Assembly: GCF_001701025.1 (NCBI RefSeq)
Contig: NZ_CP016793.1
Span: 4,216,001 to 4,280,000, forward strand
Direction: 5' to 3'
DNA: 64,000 nucleotides
Source: Lentzea guizhouensis
GTDB taxonomy: Bacteria; Actinomycetota; Actinomycetes; Mycobacteriales; Pseudonocardiaceae
Below, piece after piece: positions 11,927 to 20,282 of this stretch. Under the pieces are notes generated by a model. It saw only the letters and a program-made list of their open reading frames with translations, was not told the DNA's origin and made no database searches. Position numbers and translations under genes: made by a program. Position 1 is the first letter of the stretch. Each line of letters starts with the position of its first letter.

Positions 11927-14521
11927 ATGCGAGCACTTCGCCGGTTCACCGTCCGCGCCAGCCTGCCGGAGCCCCTGTCCGCGCTGAGCACGCTCGCCAC
12001 CAACCTGCGCTGGACCTGGCATCCGCCGACGCAGGAGCTCTTCTCCTCGATCGACCCCCGGGTCTGGTCCGAGGTCGGTGGCGACCCGTTGCGCCTGCTC
12101 TCCGCCATCGGCGCCGCCGACGCCGGTCGGCTGGAGACACTGGCCAGAGATGAGCAGTTCCTCCTGAAGGTGCACGCGCTCGCGTCCGACCTGGACCGGT
12201 ACGTCAACGGTCCGCGCTGGTACCAGCGCCGCCAGGACGAGATCGCCGGGCGCCGCGAGCACGGTGGCACCGACACCCCGTTGCCCACCTCCGTCGCGTA
12301 CTTCTCGATGGAGTTCGGCGTGCACGAGGCGCTGCCGAACTACTCGGGCGGTCTGGGCATCCTCGCCGGCGACCACCTCAAGGCGGCCTCCGACCTGGGC
12401 GTCCCGCTGATCGCGGTCGGCCTGCTGTACCGCTCGGGCTACTTCCGGCAGTCGCTGTCGCTCGACGGCTGGCAGCAGGAGCACTACCCGTCGCTCGACC
12501 CGCGCGGGCTGCCGCTCGAGCTGCTGACCGAGCCGTCCGGGCTCCCGCTGCTCGTGCACGTCGCCATGCCCGGCGACCGGATGCTGCGCGCGAAGATCTG
12601 GAAGGCGCAGGTCGGCAGGGTGCCGCTGCTGCTGCTCGACTCCGACGTGGAGCAGAACGACGAGGACCTGCGCGGCGTCACCGACCGGCTCTACGGCGGC
12701 GACCAGAACCACCGCATCCGCCAGGAGATCCTCGCCGGCATCGGCGGTGTCCGCGCGGTGCGCACGTTCTGCGAGCTGACCGGGCACGCGCAGCCGGAGG
12801 TGTTCCACACCAACGAGGGCCACGCGGGGTTCCTCGGTCTCGAACGGATCCGCGAGTACATCACCAACGACGGCCTCGACTTCGACCAGGCGCTCACCGC
12901 GGCCCGCGCCGGTGCCGTGTTCACCACGCACACCCCGGTGCCCGCCGGCATCGACCGCTTCCCGGTCGACCTGGTCCAGCACTACTTCGGTGCCGAGAAC
13001 CTGGTGCCCGGCGTGAACACCCAGCGGATCCTCGCGCTCGGCGCCGAGGACAACCCCGGCATGTTCAACATGGCCCACATGGGCCTGCGGCTGGCCCAGC
13101 GCGCCAACGGTGTGTCCAAACTGCACGGTGAGGTCAGCAGGGACATGTTCCGCGGTCTCTGGCCGAGCTTCGACGCCACCGAGGTGCCGATCGGTTCGGT
13201 CACCAACGGCGTGCACGGCCCGACCTGGGCCGCGGCCGAGATGAGCAAGCTGCTCGGCGCGTCGGAGGCCGACACGCAGACCAGCGGGCTGGGCATCGGC
13301 GCGTTCGAGCCGGTCACCGACGCCGGGCTGTGGGAGCTGCGGTCCACGCTGCGCTCGCGCCTGGTCACCGAGGTGCGCAGGCGCCTGCGCGAGTCGTGGC
13401 TGCAGCGCGGTGCGTCGGCGCTGGAGCTGGGCTGGACCGACTCGGTGTTCGACCCGGACGTGCTCACCGTCGGGTTCGCCCGCCGCGTGCCGACCTACAA
13501 GCGCCTCACGCTGATGCTGCGCGACCCGGAGCGGCTGCGGTCGCTGCTGCTGCACCCCGAACGGCCCGTGCAGCTGGTGGTCGCCGGCAAGTCGCACCCG
13601 GCCGACGACGGCGGCAAGGCGCTCATCCAGCAGATCGTGCGCTACGCCGACGACGCGGGCGTGCGGCACCGGATCGTGTTCCTGCCCGACTACGACATGT
13701 CGATGGCCCGCTACCTCTACTGGGGCTGCGACGTGTGGCTGAACAACCCGATGCGCCCGCTGGAGGCGTGCGGCACGTCCGGCATGAAGGCGGCGCTCAA
13801 CGGCGGGCTCAACCTGTCCATCCGCGACGGCTGGTGGGACGAGCTCTACGACGGCTCCAACGGCTGGGCCATCCCGACCGCCGACGGAGTCAACGACCCG
13901 ATCCGGCGCGACGACCTGGAGGCCAACGCCCTGTACGAGCTGCTCGGCTCCCAGGTCGCGCCGCTGTTCTACGACCGCAACGACGAGGGCGTGCCGCTGC
14001 GCTGGATGTCGATGGTCCGGCACACGCTGGCCTCGCTCGGCCCGGTCGTGCAGGCCTCGCGCATGGTCCGCGAGTACGTGGAGACGTACTACGCGCCGGC
14101 CGCCGCGTCCGCCCAGAACGTCGTCGGTGAGGGCTACCGGGGCGCGAAGGAGCTCTCGGCGTACCGGCACCGGCTGCGCGCCTCGTGGACGCGCGTCCGG
14201 GTGCTGGACAGCGACTTGGTGCTCGCCGGGTCGTCGGTGCCGGTGCTGGGGTCGCCGGTCGTGGTGCGGGCCCGCGTCGAGCTGGCCGGGCTGGAACCGT
14301 CCGAAGTGGACGTCCAGGTCGTGCTCGGCAAGGTCACCCACGACTCCGACGAGCTCAAGGACGTCGTCACCGCGCCGATGAACTACGCGGGCAACGGCAA
14401 CTACGAGGTCGAGGTGCCGCTGCCGCACGCCGGTGCGCTCGGCTACACCGTCCGCGTGCTGCCGCGGCACGGCCTGCTGGCGAGCCCGGCGGAGCTGGGC
14501 CGCGTCGTGCTGGCCAGCTGA
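11927..14521 (+). CDS. glgP: Alpha-glucan phosphorylase (GT35)
   Basis: The enzyme removes glucose from the ends of alpha-1,4-glucan as glucose 1-phosphate, with pyridoxal phosphate as cofactor. The product is 864 residues, beginning MRALRRFTVRASLPEPL, the usual opening of the actinobacterial type with its N-terminal DUF3417 region. The PLP lysine lies in GTSGMKAALNG (about residue 620), followed by the conserved LSIRDGWWDELYDG. The ATG at 11927 is preferred over 11888 because of the promoter spacing and family alignment. The gene is alone on its transcript and ends at a strong hairpin. In mycobacteria glgP is also divergent from glgE-glgB; here the kinase lies between them. Confidence 0.93.
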   Translation: MRALRRFTVRASLPEPLSALSTLATNLRWTWHPPTQELFSSIDPRVWSEVGGDPLRLLSAIGAADAGRLETLARDEQFLLKVHALASDLDRYVNGPRWYQRRQDEIAGRREHGGTDTPLPTSVAYFSMEFGVHEALPNYSGGLGILAGDHLKAASDLGVPLIAVGLLYRSGYFRQSLSLDGWQQEHYPSLDPRGLPLELLTEPSGLPLLVHVAMPGDRMLRAKIWKAQVGRVPLLLLDSDVEQNDEDLRGVTDRLYGGDQNHRIRQEILAGIGGVRAVRTFCELTGHAQPEVFHTNEGHAGFLGLERIREYITNDGLDFDQALTAARAGAVFTTHTPVPAGIDRFPVDLVQHYFGAENLVPGVNTQRILALGAEDNPGMFNMAHMGLRLAQRANGVSKLHGEVSRDMFRGLWPSFDATEVPIGSVTNGVHGPTWAAAEMSKLLGASEADTQTSGLGIGAFEPVTDAGLWELRSTLRSRLVTEVRRRLRESWLQRGASALELGWTDSVFDPDVLTVGFARRVPTYKRLTLMLRDPERLRSLLLHPERPVQLVVAGKSHPADDGGKALIQQIVRYADDAGVRHRIVFLPDYDMSMARYLYWGCDVWLNNPMRPLEACGTSGMKAALNGGLNLSIRDGWWDELYDGSNGWAIPTADGVNDPIRRDDLEANALYELLGSQVAPLFYDRNDEGVPLRWMSMVRHTLASLGPVVQASRMVREYVETYYAPAAASAQNVVGEGYRGAKELSAYRHRLRASWTRVRVLDSDLVLAGSSVPVLGSPVVVRARVELAGLEPSEVDVQVVLGKVTHDSDELKDVVTAPMNYAGNGNYEVEVPLPHAGALGYTVRVLPRHGLLASPAELGRVVLAS

Positions 14522-14540
14522 TCGTTCCGCCTCATCGACG

Positions 14541-14583
14541 CAGGGCATCCAGTTCGCCTTCGAACGGCGGGCTGGATGCCCTG
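14541..14583 (+). terminator. Hairpin terminator after glgP
   Basis: CAGGGCATCCAG (14541-14552) pairs perfectly with CTGGATGCCCTG (14572-14583); inside, CGCC (14555-14558) pairs with GGCG (14566-14569). The 12-bp outer stem lies 20 bases after the glgP stop. There is no long T run, as is common in actinobacteria. Confidence 0.75.
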
Positions 14584-14759
14584 ATGTGCCTCTCTTCTTC
14601 GAGGGCCGGTCACTGCTCGTCACCTGGTTCAGGCGTGCCTTGCCCACGTTTGCCTCCCTCAAACGCATGACCCTTTTCCGACGGGTGATTTCACGATCTC
14701 CGCTGGTAGAGGCCGGTGGGCGGGCTTACGCTCATTCGCATGGAATGCATCGCACCTTG

Positions 14760-14782
14760 AATTCCGGTGGAATTTCCGGTGC
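14760..14782 (+). promoter_or_regulatory. AATTCCGGTG direct repeats upstream of secreted protein gene
   Basis: Two near-identical units, AATTCCGGTG and AATTTCCGGTG, stand side by side about 40 bases before the GTG at 14819, in a locally AT-richer patch. They may be a binding site or part of the promoter. The rest of the space from 14584 to 14818 shows nothing I can name. Confidence 0.25.
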
Positions 14783-14818
14783 GGCTTCACCGAATTGAGC
14801 ATGTGGAAGAAGGTAGCC

Positions 14819-15364
14819 GTGAAGAAGACGATTACCGCACTCTCGCTCGTCGCAGCTCTGTTCACCGCATCAACGGTTCCGGCTGCCTCCGTGACCCCTG
14901 CCGCGCCAGAGCTGCCCGCCGCCTGCACCACTCTCGTGACGGACCTCGCGGAGAAGCTCAAGAAGGCGGTCGCCGGCCTCGTACCGGTGCCCGACGTGGG
15001 TGCGGTGACACCGTTGATCGGGGACATGCTGGGCATCGTGACAGCGATGCAGAGCGCGGGCTGTCTGCCGACACCGCCGGTGAGCGCGCCGAGCGTGCCG
15101 GCACCGGTCACCGCGATGGCCTACGAGGGACCGGCCGACCAGTGCCTGTCGGCCGTGCTGAACCTGATCTCGTCCATCGCCGGTCTCGGTGGCGCGGTGC
15201 TGGGTGCGGCCGCCGGTGCCCAGCCCGACGTCGCCAAGCTCACCGAGCTGCTGAAGGGTCTGCTGAAGAACGCCAACGACCTGCTCACGAAGTGCGGTCT
15301 GCCGGCGCCGCCCGGTGGCATGCCCGCGCTGGCGGGCGCGCCGCTGCCGGCCGAGCACAGCTGA
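14819..15364 (+). CDS. Small secreted protein, unknown function
   Basis: The product is 181 residues and starts at GTG 14819, which has AGAAGG six bases upstream; an ATG 24 bases earlier is less well placed. The N-terminus is a signal peptide (KK, then a hydrophobic run, then an Ala-rich cleavage region near ASTVPAAS). The mature part is Ala/Leu/Pro-rich and has four Cys (before LVTDL, in SAGCLP, DQCLS and TKCGLP), suggesting two disulfides in a small helical bundle. I do not recognise the family. It is a single gene flanked by the glgP terminator and by a terminator shared with the next gene on the other strand. Confidence 0.75.
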   Translation: MKKTITALSLVAALFTASTVPAASVTPAAPELPAACTTLVTDLAEKLKKAVAGLVPVPDVGAVTPLIGDMLGIVTAMQSAGCLPTPPVSAPSVPAPVTAMAYEGPADQCLSAVLNLISSIAGLGGAVLGAAAGAQPDVAKLTELLKGLLKNANDLLTKCGLPAPPGGMPALAGAPLPAEHS

Positions 15365-15377
15365 GCCGGCGCGGGGT

Positions 15378-15416
15378 GGGAAGGGCCCGTCACCATTCGG
15401 TGGCTGGCCCTTTCCC
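15378..15416. terminator. Hairpin between convergent genes
   Basis: GGGAAGGGCC (15378-15387) pairs with GGCCCTTTCCC (15406-15416) with one bulged base, and GTCACC pairs with GGTGGC inside it. It lies between two converging stop codons (15364 and 15431) and can serve both strands. Confidence 0.65.
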
Positions 15417-15430
15417 GTTGCCGCGTTTCG

Positions 15431-16552
15431 TCAGCTGATTTCGAGGCGGGCGCGGGTCGCCGCCACCCGCGGGTACCAGCCGGCCAGTTCGTGCGCCTCG
15501 GCCACCAGCTCACGCGCCTTCGCGTTGTCGCCGTCCGCCATCCACGCCCGCGCGATCGTGATCAGGTCGTCCGCCCGACCCAGCGCCTGCTCGCTGTTCT
15601 CCGCCGCCCACCCGGCGAGCTTGCGGGCCTCCGCGTTCTGGCCCTCGATCAACGCGATCAGCGCCAGCGTCCCGTTCGCCCGGTGCTTCGGGTACCCGGC
15701 GTCGTAGGCGTTGCCCAGCATGTTCTTCGCCGTTTCCAGGCCGACCTCGCGCGGGAACTGCCCCGACTCCACCGCCTGCGCCGCGACCCCGGCGACCGTC
15801 GCCATGACGAACGCGAGCTCCCGCTGGCTGAGGTCCTTGCGCCCGCTCAACCCGATCACCGTCTGCAGCGCGTCGAGGTACTTCTCCCGCGCGCACGCCG
15901 TGACCACTTTGAGCCCCACGACCGTCAGCAGGTGCGGGTAGTGCGCGACGGCCTCGTCGTAGATCCGTTCCGCCGTCTCGATGTCACCCGCGTGGTAGGC
16001 GTCCATCCCGGCGAGCACCAGCGGCCGCGCCTCCATCTCGTCCAACGGTCGCCCGCTCAGCTTCGGCAGGCTGAACACGAACCAGCCGAGGCTCGTGTGA
16101 CCGGGCTTCTCGACCGGCCACAGCTGCTGCAGCAGCAACGCGGTCGACGCGAGCGCCATGCCCTTGCCGAACGCCGACCCGGTGAGCAGCCAGGTCGCCG
16201 CCACGAACAGCGCGGCGACGACGATGCCGGTGACACCGGTGAGCACCGTCCTGCGCCGCACCCCCGGCTTCAGCCCGGTGAAGCCCAGCGAGGCCAGCAC
16301 CGGGATCGCGCGCAGCACGACCCGGCGGCGGTCGCTCGTCCACGACTTCAGCTCGCTGCCCAGCCCGATCATCACGTGGGTGATCCGCAGTCCGAACAGG
16401 ACGGCACCGAGCGCCAGCCCCGCCTGCACGACGGTCAGTTCCACGAGCAGCCCGGCGAACGCGCCCGCTGCGCCGAGGTACCACCCGGCCGGGTCCCAGG
16501 CGATCGTCGCCGCCACCACCAGGGCCGCGAGGGCCCAGCGCACCACTGTCAC
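15431..16552 (-). CDS. Membrane protein with site-2-protease-like N-terminus lacking HExxH, and TPR-like C-terminus
   Basis: The product is 373 residues. The first 170 hold about four or five membrane helices; the rest is a soluble helical-repeat region with TPR-like pairs (AGMDAYHAGDIETAERIYDE, and EGQNAEARKLAGWAAEN). Part of the N-terminus (LFGLRITHVMIGLG followed by SELKSW and LRAIPVLASLGFTG) resembles the block after the zinc motif in M50 site-2 proteases, but the HExxH position has no His or Glu, so it cannot be an active zinc protease of that kind. The GTG start at 16552 has GGAG close by and a TAGCGT box nine bases upstream. Function is unknown; the protease resemblance is my inference. 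Confidence 0.65.
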   Translation of the reverse strand: MTVVRWALAALVVAATIAWDPAGWYLGAAGAFAGLLVELTVVQAGLALGAVLFGLRITHVMIGLGSELKSWTSDRRRVVLRAIPVLASLGFTGLKPGVRRRTVLTGVTGIVVAALFVAATWLLTGSAFGKGMALASTALLLQQLWPVEKPGHTSLGWFVFSLPKLSGRPLDEMEARPLVLAGMDAYHAGDIETAERIYDEAVAHYPHLLTVVGLKVVTACAREKYLDALQTVIGLSGRKDLSQRELAFVMATVAGVAAQAVESGQFPREVGLETAKNMLGNAYDAGYPKHRANGTLALIALIEGQNAEARKLAGWAAENSEQALGRADDLITIARAWMADGDNAKARELVAEAHELAGWYPRVAATRARLEIS

Positions 16553-16623
16553 GATCTCCAGACGCTACCCGGCCGCCCCCGGTTCCTGTCCCGGACCACC
16601 GCCTGGCTCAGACCGCCGCTTGC

Positions 16624-17013
16624 TCAGACCACCGCCTGGGACCCGCCCTCGCGCACCGGCAGCCCGGCCGCCCGCCACGCCCGGAACCCGCCGATCAGGT
16701 CGGTCGCGTTCGCCAGCCCGATCCGCTGCAGGTCCCGCGCCGCCAACGACGACGAGTACCCCTCGTTGCACACCACCACGACGGGCGTCTCGGCCGTGAA
16801 GCCGGGCAGCCGCCAGTCCCCGGTCGGGTCCAGCCGCCACTCCAGCACGATCCGCTCCACCACCACGGAGTTCTCGATCTCGCCCTCGGCCAGCCGGTTG
16901 TGGTGCGGCCGGATGTCGACGACCAACGCGTCCTCGGTCGCGTGCACCTCCTCCGGCGTGAGGCGCTTCAGGCTCGCGCGGGCCTCTTCGAGGTAGGCGT
17001 CGACGTTGCTCAC
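16624..17013 (-). CDS. Rhodanese-like sulfurtransferase domain protein
   Basis: A single rhodanese domain of 129 residues. The active-site loop is VVCNEGYSSSLAA with Cys at about residue 82; the entry motif VVDIRPHHNR and the exit IGGFRAWRAAGLPV are typical. It moves sulfane sulfur between small thiols or proteins. Its start overlaps the cysteine dioxygenase stop by 4 bases (GTGA), so the two are one operon. A rhodanese next to cysteine dioxygenase fits removal or recycling of sulfur from excess cysteine. Confidence 0.85.
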   Translation of the reverse strand: MSNVDAYLEEARASLKRLTPEEVHATEDALVVDIRPHHNRLAEGEIENSVVVERIVLEWRLDPTGDWRLPGFTAETPVVVVCNEGYSSSLAARDLQRIGLANATDLIGGFRAWRAAGLPVREGGSQAVV

Positions 17014-17588
17014 GGCCCCTCCAGATCAGCAAGCTGACGCAGCTCGGCCAACGGCAACCGCTGCGCCGGCAACGGCGGAATCGAGTCGGGGATGTCGGCC
17101 AGCGAGGCGTACTCGCGGGTGGGCACGAGCGGCGGTGAGTAGGCGTGCACCGTCGCGGCGGGCACCTCGAACGGGTTGGTCACCTGGTGCGCCCGCCCCG
17201 ACCCGAACCCGAGCGCGTCCCCGGTGTGCCGCACGGCGGACCTGACCGGCCCGGCCGGGTACCGGTAGTCCTCGTTCAACCGCCCGGTCAGCACGGTGAA
17301 CGACCCTGCCGCCCCGCCGTGGTCGTGCGGCTCGGTGCCCTGCCCCGGCAACCAGGACAACAGCCACAGCTCCACCCCCTCGGTCAGCCCCAGCCGAGCC
17401 CACCACCGGCGCTCGGTCGAGTAGTCGAGGATCCGCAGCAGGCCGGTCGTCAGCTCACTGGCCACGAACGACGTCAGATCGCGCAGCTCACGCGGGGTCC
17501 ACAGCGCCCGCGACGGGTGGATCACGTCACGCAACAGCTGGGAGTCCAGAACAGGGTGCAACTCGTACTCGGAAATGGTGGAAGTCAC
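17010..17588 (-). CDS. Cysteine dioxygenase family protein
   Basis: The product is 192 residues, a cupin of the cysteine dioxygenase type I family that oxidises cysteine to cysteine sulfinate using a mononuclear iron. The iron site is visible as HDHGGAAGSFTVLTG (about residue 87), with further His in GRAHQVTNP (about 135) and TVHAYSPPL (about 147). The start is GTG at 17588 with GGAG seven bases upstream. It is first in an operon with the rhodanese gene and is preceded by a cysteine-codon-containing leader peptide and hairpin (17632-17737), which suggests cysteine-dependent control. Confidence 0.88.
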   Translation of the reverse strand: MTSTISEYELHPVLDSQLLRDVIHPSRALWTPRELRDLTSFVASELTTGLLRILDYSTERRWWARLGLTEGVELWLLSWLPGQGTEPHDHGGAAGSFTVLTGRLNEDYRYPAGPVRSAVRHTGDALGFGSGRAHQVTNPFEVPAATVHAYSPPLVPTREYASLADIPDSIPPLPAQRLPLAELRQLADLEGP

Positions 17589-17631
17589 CGGTTCGCTCCA
17601 AGAAGGCCACGTCGGTACGGGGTAGCGACCA

Positions 17632-17669
17632 GACGCGACGGCGGCTGCGTTCAGCGCGCGCGTCGCGTC
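17632..17669 (-). promoter_or_regulatory. Attenuator-like hairpin after cysteine leader peptide
   Basis: Read on the minus strand, GACGCGACG in the last codons of the leader pairs perfectly with CGTCGCGTC just past its stop (9 bp, 20-base loop). A ribosome paused at the two Cys codons, five codons earlier, would stand next to the 5' arm, the usual geometry of ribosome-controlled attenuation. Whether the stem terminates or masks is not clear from sequence. Confidence 0.5.
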
Positions 17670-17737
17670 GAGCTACACCCGCACGAGGCCACCAGGAGGA
17701 GATCGATCGTGCGGTCAGTCCAGTAGTAGACCAACAC
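17651..17737 (-). CDS. Putative 28-residue leader peptide of the cysteine dioxygenase operon
   Basis: A short frame from GTG 17737 to TGA 17651 encodes 28 residues that include RTIDLLLVASCGCSS near the end. This matches the pattern R-x-(V/I)-D-L-x-x-x-(A/G)-S-x-x-C of the actinobacterial 'putative leader peptides' found before sulfur-metabolism operons. The Cys codons are TGC and TGT, one codon apart. A CAACAT box sits seven bases before the GTG and there is no ribosome site, so translation may be leaderless. The stop lies 63 bases before the cysteine dioxygenase start, and a 9-bp hairpin overlaps the peptide's 3' end. A regulatory rather than structural role is inferred. Confidence 0.6.
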   Translation of the reverse strand: MLVYYWTDRTIDLLLVASCGCSSTRRAR

Positions 17738-17839
17738 CCTGGTGATGTTGCCACGGTCCCCTTGAAGGTCGCCACAGCTCCCACGGGCTGGTCTGGGAAC
17801 TTCCCCTGAGTTGCCGCCCGGCCGCCTTTCCCCGCGGCA

Positions 17840-17855
17840 CAGCGGACGTCCGCTG
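17840..17855. promoter_or_regulatory. Perfect 16-bp palindrome downstream of glgX
   Basis: CAGCGGACGTCCGCTG is its own reverse complement. It lies 18 bases after the glgX stop and about 100 bases before the leader peptide on the same strand, so it could end the glgX transcript or be an operator for the cysteine dioxygenase transcript. Confidence 0.35.
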
Positions 17856-17873
17856 ATCCGACGGCTGCCCCGG

Positions 17874-19988
17874 TCAGCGCGGCATCCGCAGCAGCAACAG
17901 CGACCGTGCCTCCATCGTCAGCTTCGTCCGCGGCAGCAGCGCGGTGCCGTCGACCGGCGACCCGTCCAGCGTCGTCGTGTCCAGGAACGGCTCGTACGAC
18001 AGCCCGTACCGCTCGTGCGGCAGCGTCACCGTGATCGCGTCCGCCCCCGCGTGCATCAGCATCAGCCACGAGTGGTCCGACACCAGCTCGCCCTCCCGCG
18101 TGCGCGACAGGCAGTTCGAGCCGTCGATGAACATCCCCAGCGTCCGGCGGCTCTCGTCGAACCAGTCCGTCTCCGCCATCTCCAGCCCGTCCGGCCGGAA
18201 CCACACCAGGTCCGGGTTGCCGCTCGGCGTCGTGCGGCCCTCGAAGAACTCCGGCTGCCGCAGTGCCGGCGAGGAGGAGCGCAGGTCGATCAGCCGCTGG
18301 GTGAACCCGAGCAGAGCCGAGCCCGCGTCGGTGGTGGTCCAGTCGACCCAGGAGACGGCGTTGTCGAGGCAGTACGGGTTGTTGTTGCCGCCCTGCGTCC
18401 GCCACATCTCGTCGCCCGCCACCATCATCGGCGTGCCGGTGGAGAGCAGCAGCGTGGCGAGCAGGTTGCGGGCCTGCTTCGCGCGCAGCGTCAGCACCGA
18501 GGGGTCGGACGTCTCGCCCTCGGCGCCGCAGTTCCACGAACGGTTGTCGTTCGTGCCGTCGCGGTTCTGCTCGCCGTTCTCGTCGTTGTGCTTGTCGTTG
18601 TACGACACCAGGTCCCGCAACGTGAACCCGTCGTGCGCGGTGATGAAGTTGATCGACTGCCACGGCCGGCGCAGGTCGTCGGCGTACAGGTCGGACGAGC
18701 CGGAGAGCCGGTAGGCGAGGTCGCGCACGGAGGTGTGACCGCGCCAGAAGTCGCGCACGGTGTCGCGGTACCGGCCGTTCCACTCCGCCCACTGCATGCC
18801 GAAGTCGCCCACGCGGTACCCGTCACCGGTCGCGTCCCACGGCTCGGCGATGAGCTTCGCCCGGCACAGCACCGGGTCCGTGGTGATCGCGGTCAGCAGC
18901 GCGGAGTCGCGGTCGAAGAAACCACCGCCCGGCCGGCCCATCGTCGAGGCGAGGTCGAACCGGAACCCGTCCACGCCCATCTCGTCCGCCCAGTACCGCA
19001 GCGAGTCGGTGACCAGGCGGACGACCTGCGGCGAACCGGCGTCCAGCGTGTTGCCGCACCCCGTGATGTCCACCGTGCTGCCGCCACCCGCGTGCAGGTA
19101 GTACCCCGGCGCGTCGTAGCCGCGGAAGCAGATCGTCGGCCCGTCCGGCCCGCCCTCGCACGTGTGGTTGTAGACGACGTCGATCAGCACCTCGATGTTC
19201 GCCGCGTGCAAGGCCGCGACCATCGTCCGGAACTCCTGGATCTCGTTGCCGGGCTCGCTCGCGTACCCGGCGTGCGGCGCGCAGTAGCCCAGCGGCGAGT
19301 AGCCCCAGTAGTTGCCCGCCCCGCGGGAGATCAGCGACGGCTCGTCCTGGAACGCCTGCACCGGCAGGAGCTCGACGCTCGTGACGCCGAGCCTGGTCAG
19401 GTGCTCGATCGCGGCCGGGTGCGCGAGGCCGAGGTAGGTGCCGCGGAGCCTCTCCGGGATCTCCGGGTGGTTCTTCGTGAAGCCCTTCACGTGCATCTCG
19501 TAGATGACGGCTTCCTCGAACGGCACCTCCGGCTTGGTGCCCGTGTCGGCGCCGCCCGGCGAGCTGACGACACTCAGCGGGACCGAGCCCAGGGAGTCCT
19601 CCGCCGACGCGGGGCCGTGCATGGGGTCGCCGACGTAACCGAGGGACTTCGAGAGGTCGGTGATCCTGCCGGTGATCTGGCGCGCGTACGGGTCGACCAG
19701 CAGCTTGGCCGGGTTGCACCGCAGGCCGCGGCCCGTGTCGTACGGGCCGTGCACGCGGAAGCCGTAGCGCTGGCCGGGCGTGACACCGGGGACCAGGCCG
19801 TGCCACACGCCGAACGTCCGTTCGGTCAGCTCGACCCGTTTCTCCGTGCCGTCGTCGTTGATCAGGCAGACCTCGACCGCGTCGGCGACGTGTGAGGTCA
19901 CCGCGAACCGGACACCGCCTGCTTCGGCGTGTGCCCCCAGTGGGAACGGACGGCCTGCCAGCACCTCGGACTCGGGTCGCGTAGCCAT
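17874..19988 (-). CDS. glgX: Glycogen debranching enzyme GlgX (TreX-type isoamylase, GH13)
   Basis: The product is 704 residues, the usual length. It cuts alpha-1,6 branches of glycogen after phosphorylase has shortened them. An N-terminal CBM48-like region (PFPLGAHAEAGGVRFAVTS) precedes the barrel. Catalytic residues: Asp in DGFRFDLASTMG (about 342), Glu in LIAEPWDATGDGY (about 381), Asp in FITAHDGFTLRD (about 450). The start is ATG 19988; the open frame continues upstream to 21971 only as the shadow of the HNH gene on the other strand. It is monocistronic by position. With GlgP it forms the breakdown arm opposing GlgE and GlgB. Confidence 0.94.
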   Translation of the reverse strand: MATRPESEVLAGRPFPLGAHAEAGGVRFAVTSHVADAVEVCLINDDGTEKRVELTERTFGVWHGLVPGVTPGQRYGFRVHGPYDTGRGLRCNPAKLLVDPYARQITGRITDLSKSLGYVGDPMHGPASAEDSLGSVPLSVVSSPGGADTGTKPEVPFEEAVIYEMHVKGFTKNHPEIPERLRGTYLGLAHPAAIEHLTRLGVTSVELLPVQAFQDEPSLISRGAGNYWGYSPLGYCAPHAGYASEPGNEIQEFRTMVAALHAANIEVLIDVVYNHTCEGGPDGPTICFRGYDAPGYYLHAGGGSTVDITGCGNTLDAGSPQVVRLVTDSLRYWADEMGVDGFRFDLASTMGRPGGGFFDRDSALLTAITTDPVLCRAKLIAEPWDATGDGYRVGDFGMQWAEWNGRYRDTVRDFWRGHTSVRDLAYRLSGSSDLYADDLRRPWQSINFITAHDGFTLRDLVSYNDKHNDENGEQNRDGTNDNRSWNCGAEGETSDPSVLTLRAKQARNLLATLLLSTGTPMMVAGDEMWRTQGGNNNPYCLDNAVSWVDWTTTDAGSALLGFTQRLIDLRSSSPALRQPEFFEGRTTPSGNPDLVWFRPDGLEMAETDWFDESRRTLGMFIDGSNCLSRTREGELVSDHSWLMLMHAGADAITVTLPHERYGLSYEPFLDTTTLDGSPVDGTALLPRTKLTMEARSLLLLRMPR

Positions 19989-20282
19989 GCCTCTGATCTT
20001 GGCATCCGGGACCGACAAAAAACTTGAGACTTCACACAGGAGGACCAGCGGCGGGGGACGGGGGAGGGTACGGCTGCGCCGAGCCGGTACATGCCCTCCT
20101 TCGTCGGGCGTGCACCGGAACGTAATCGTGTGGTCATGTTGCGTGCGTTGGTTACGGGGCGTGGGGCATTTGCGTGCGTATTGTTCTTTTGCGTGCATGG
20201 TTGCTGGCAGGCGCGTTGATTCAACCTTGTGGGTGATGCCTGACGTGCTGTTTTGTGGTGATCTTGCGGTATAGCCGAACAT
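19989..20282. other. Divergent intergenic region with TTGCGTGC repeats
   Basis: These 294 bases between glgX and the HNH gene include an AT-richer part (about 20110-20280) than its surroundings. TTGCGTGC occurs three times (20139-20146, 20170-20177, 20189-20196), spaced 31 and 19 bases. I see no convincing gene; a 26-codon frame from about 20137 has no ribosome site. Confidence 0.35.

Noticed and set aside
11891..14668. 925-codon open frame on the minus strand
   Set aside because: It is antisense to glgP, which has full GT35 motifs; no recognisable protein sequence in the shadow.
15431..16552. Active M50 site-2 protease
   Set aside because: No HExxH or second metal ligand at the expected positions.
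17811..19895. 694-codon open frame on the plus strand
   Set aside because: It is antisense to glgX and shows only Arg/Val-rich composition.
20136..20216. 26-codon frame with two Cys in the glgX/HNH intergenic region
   Set aside because: No ribosome site, no leaderless -10 box at the right distance, and no following hairpin; unlike the two accepted short ORFs.
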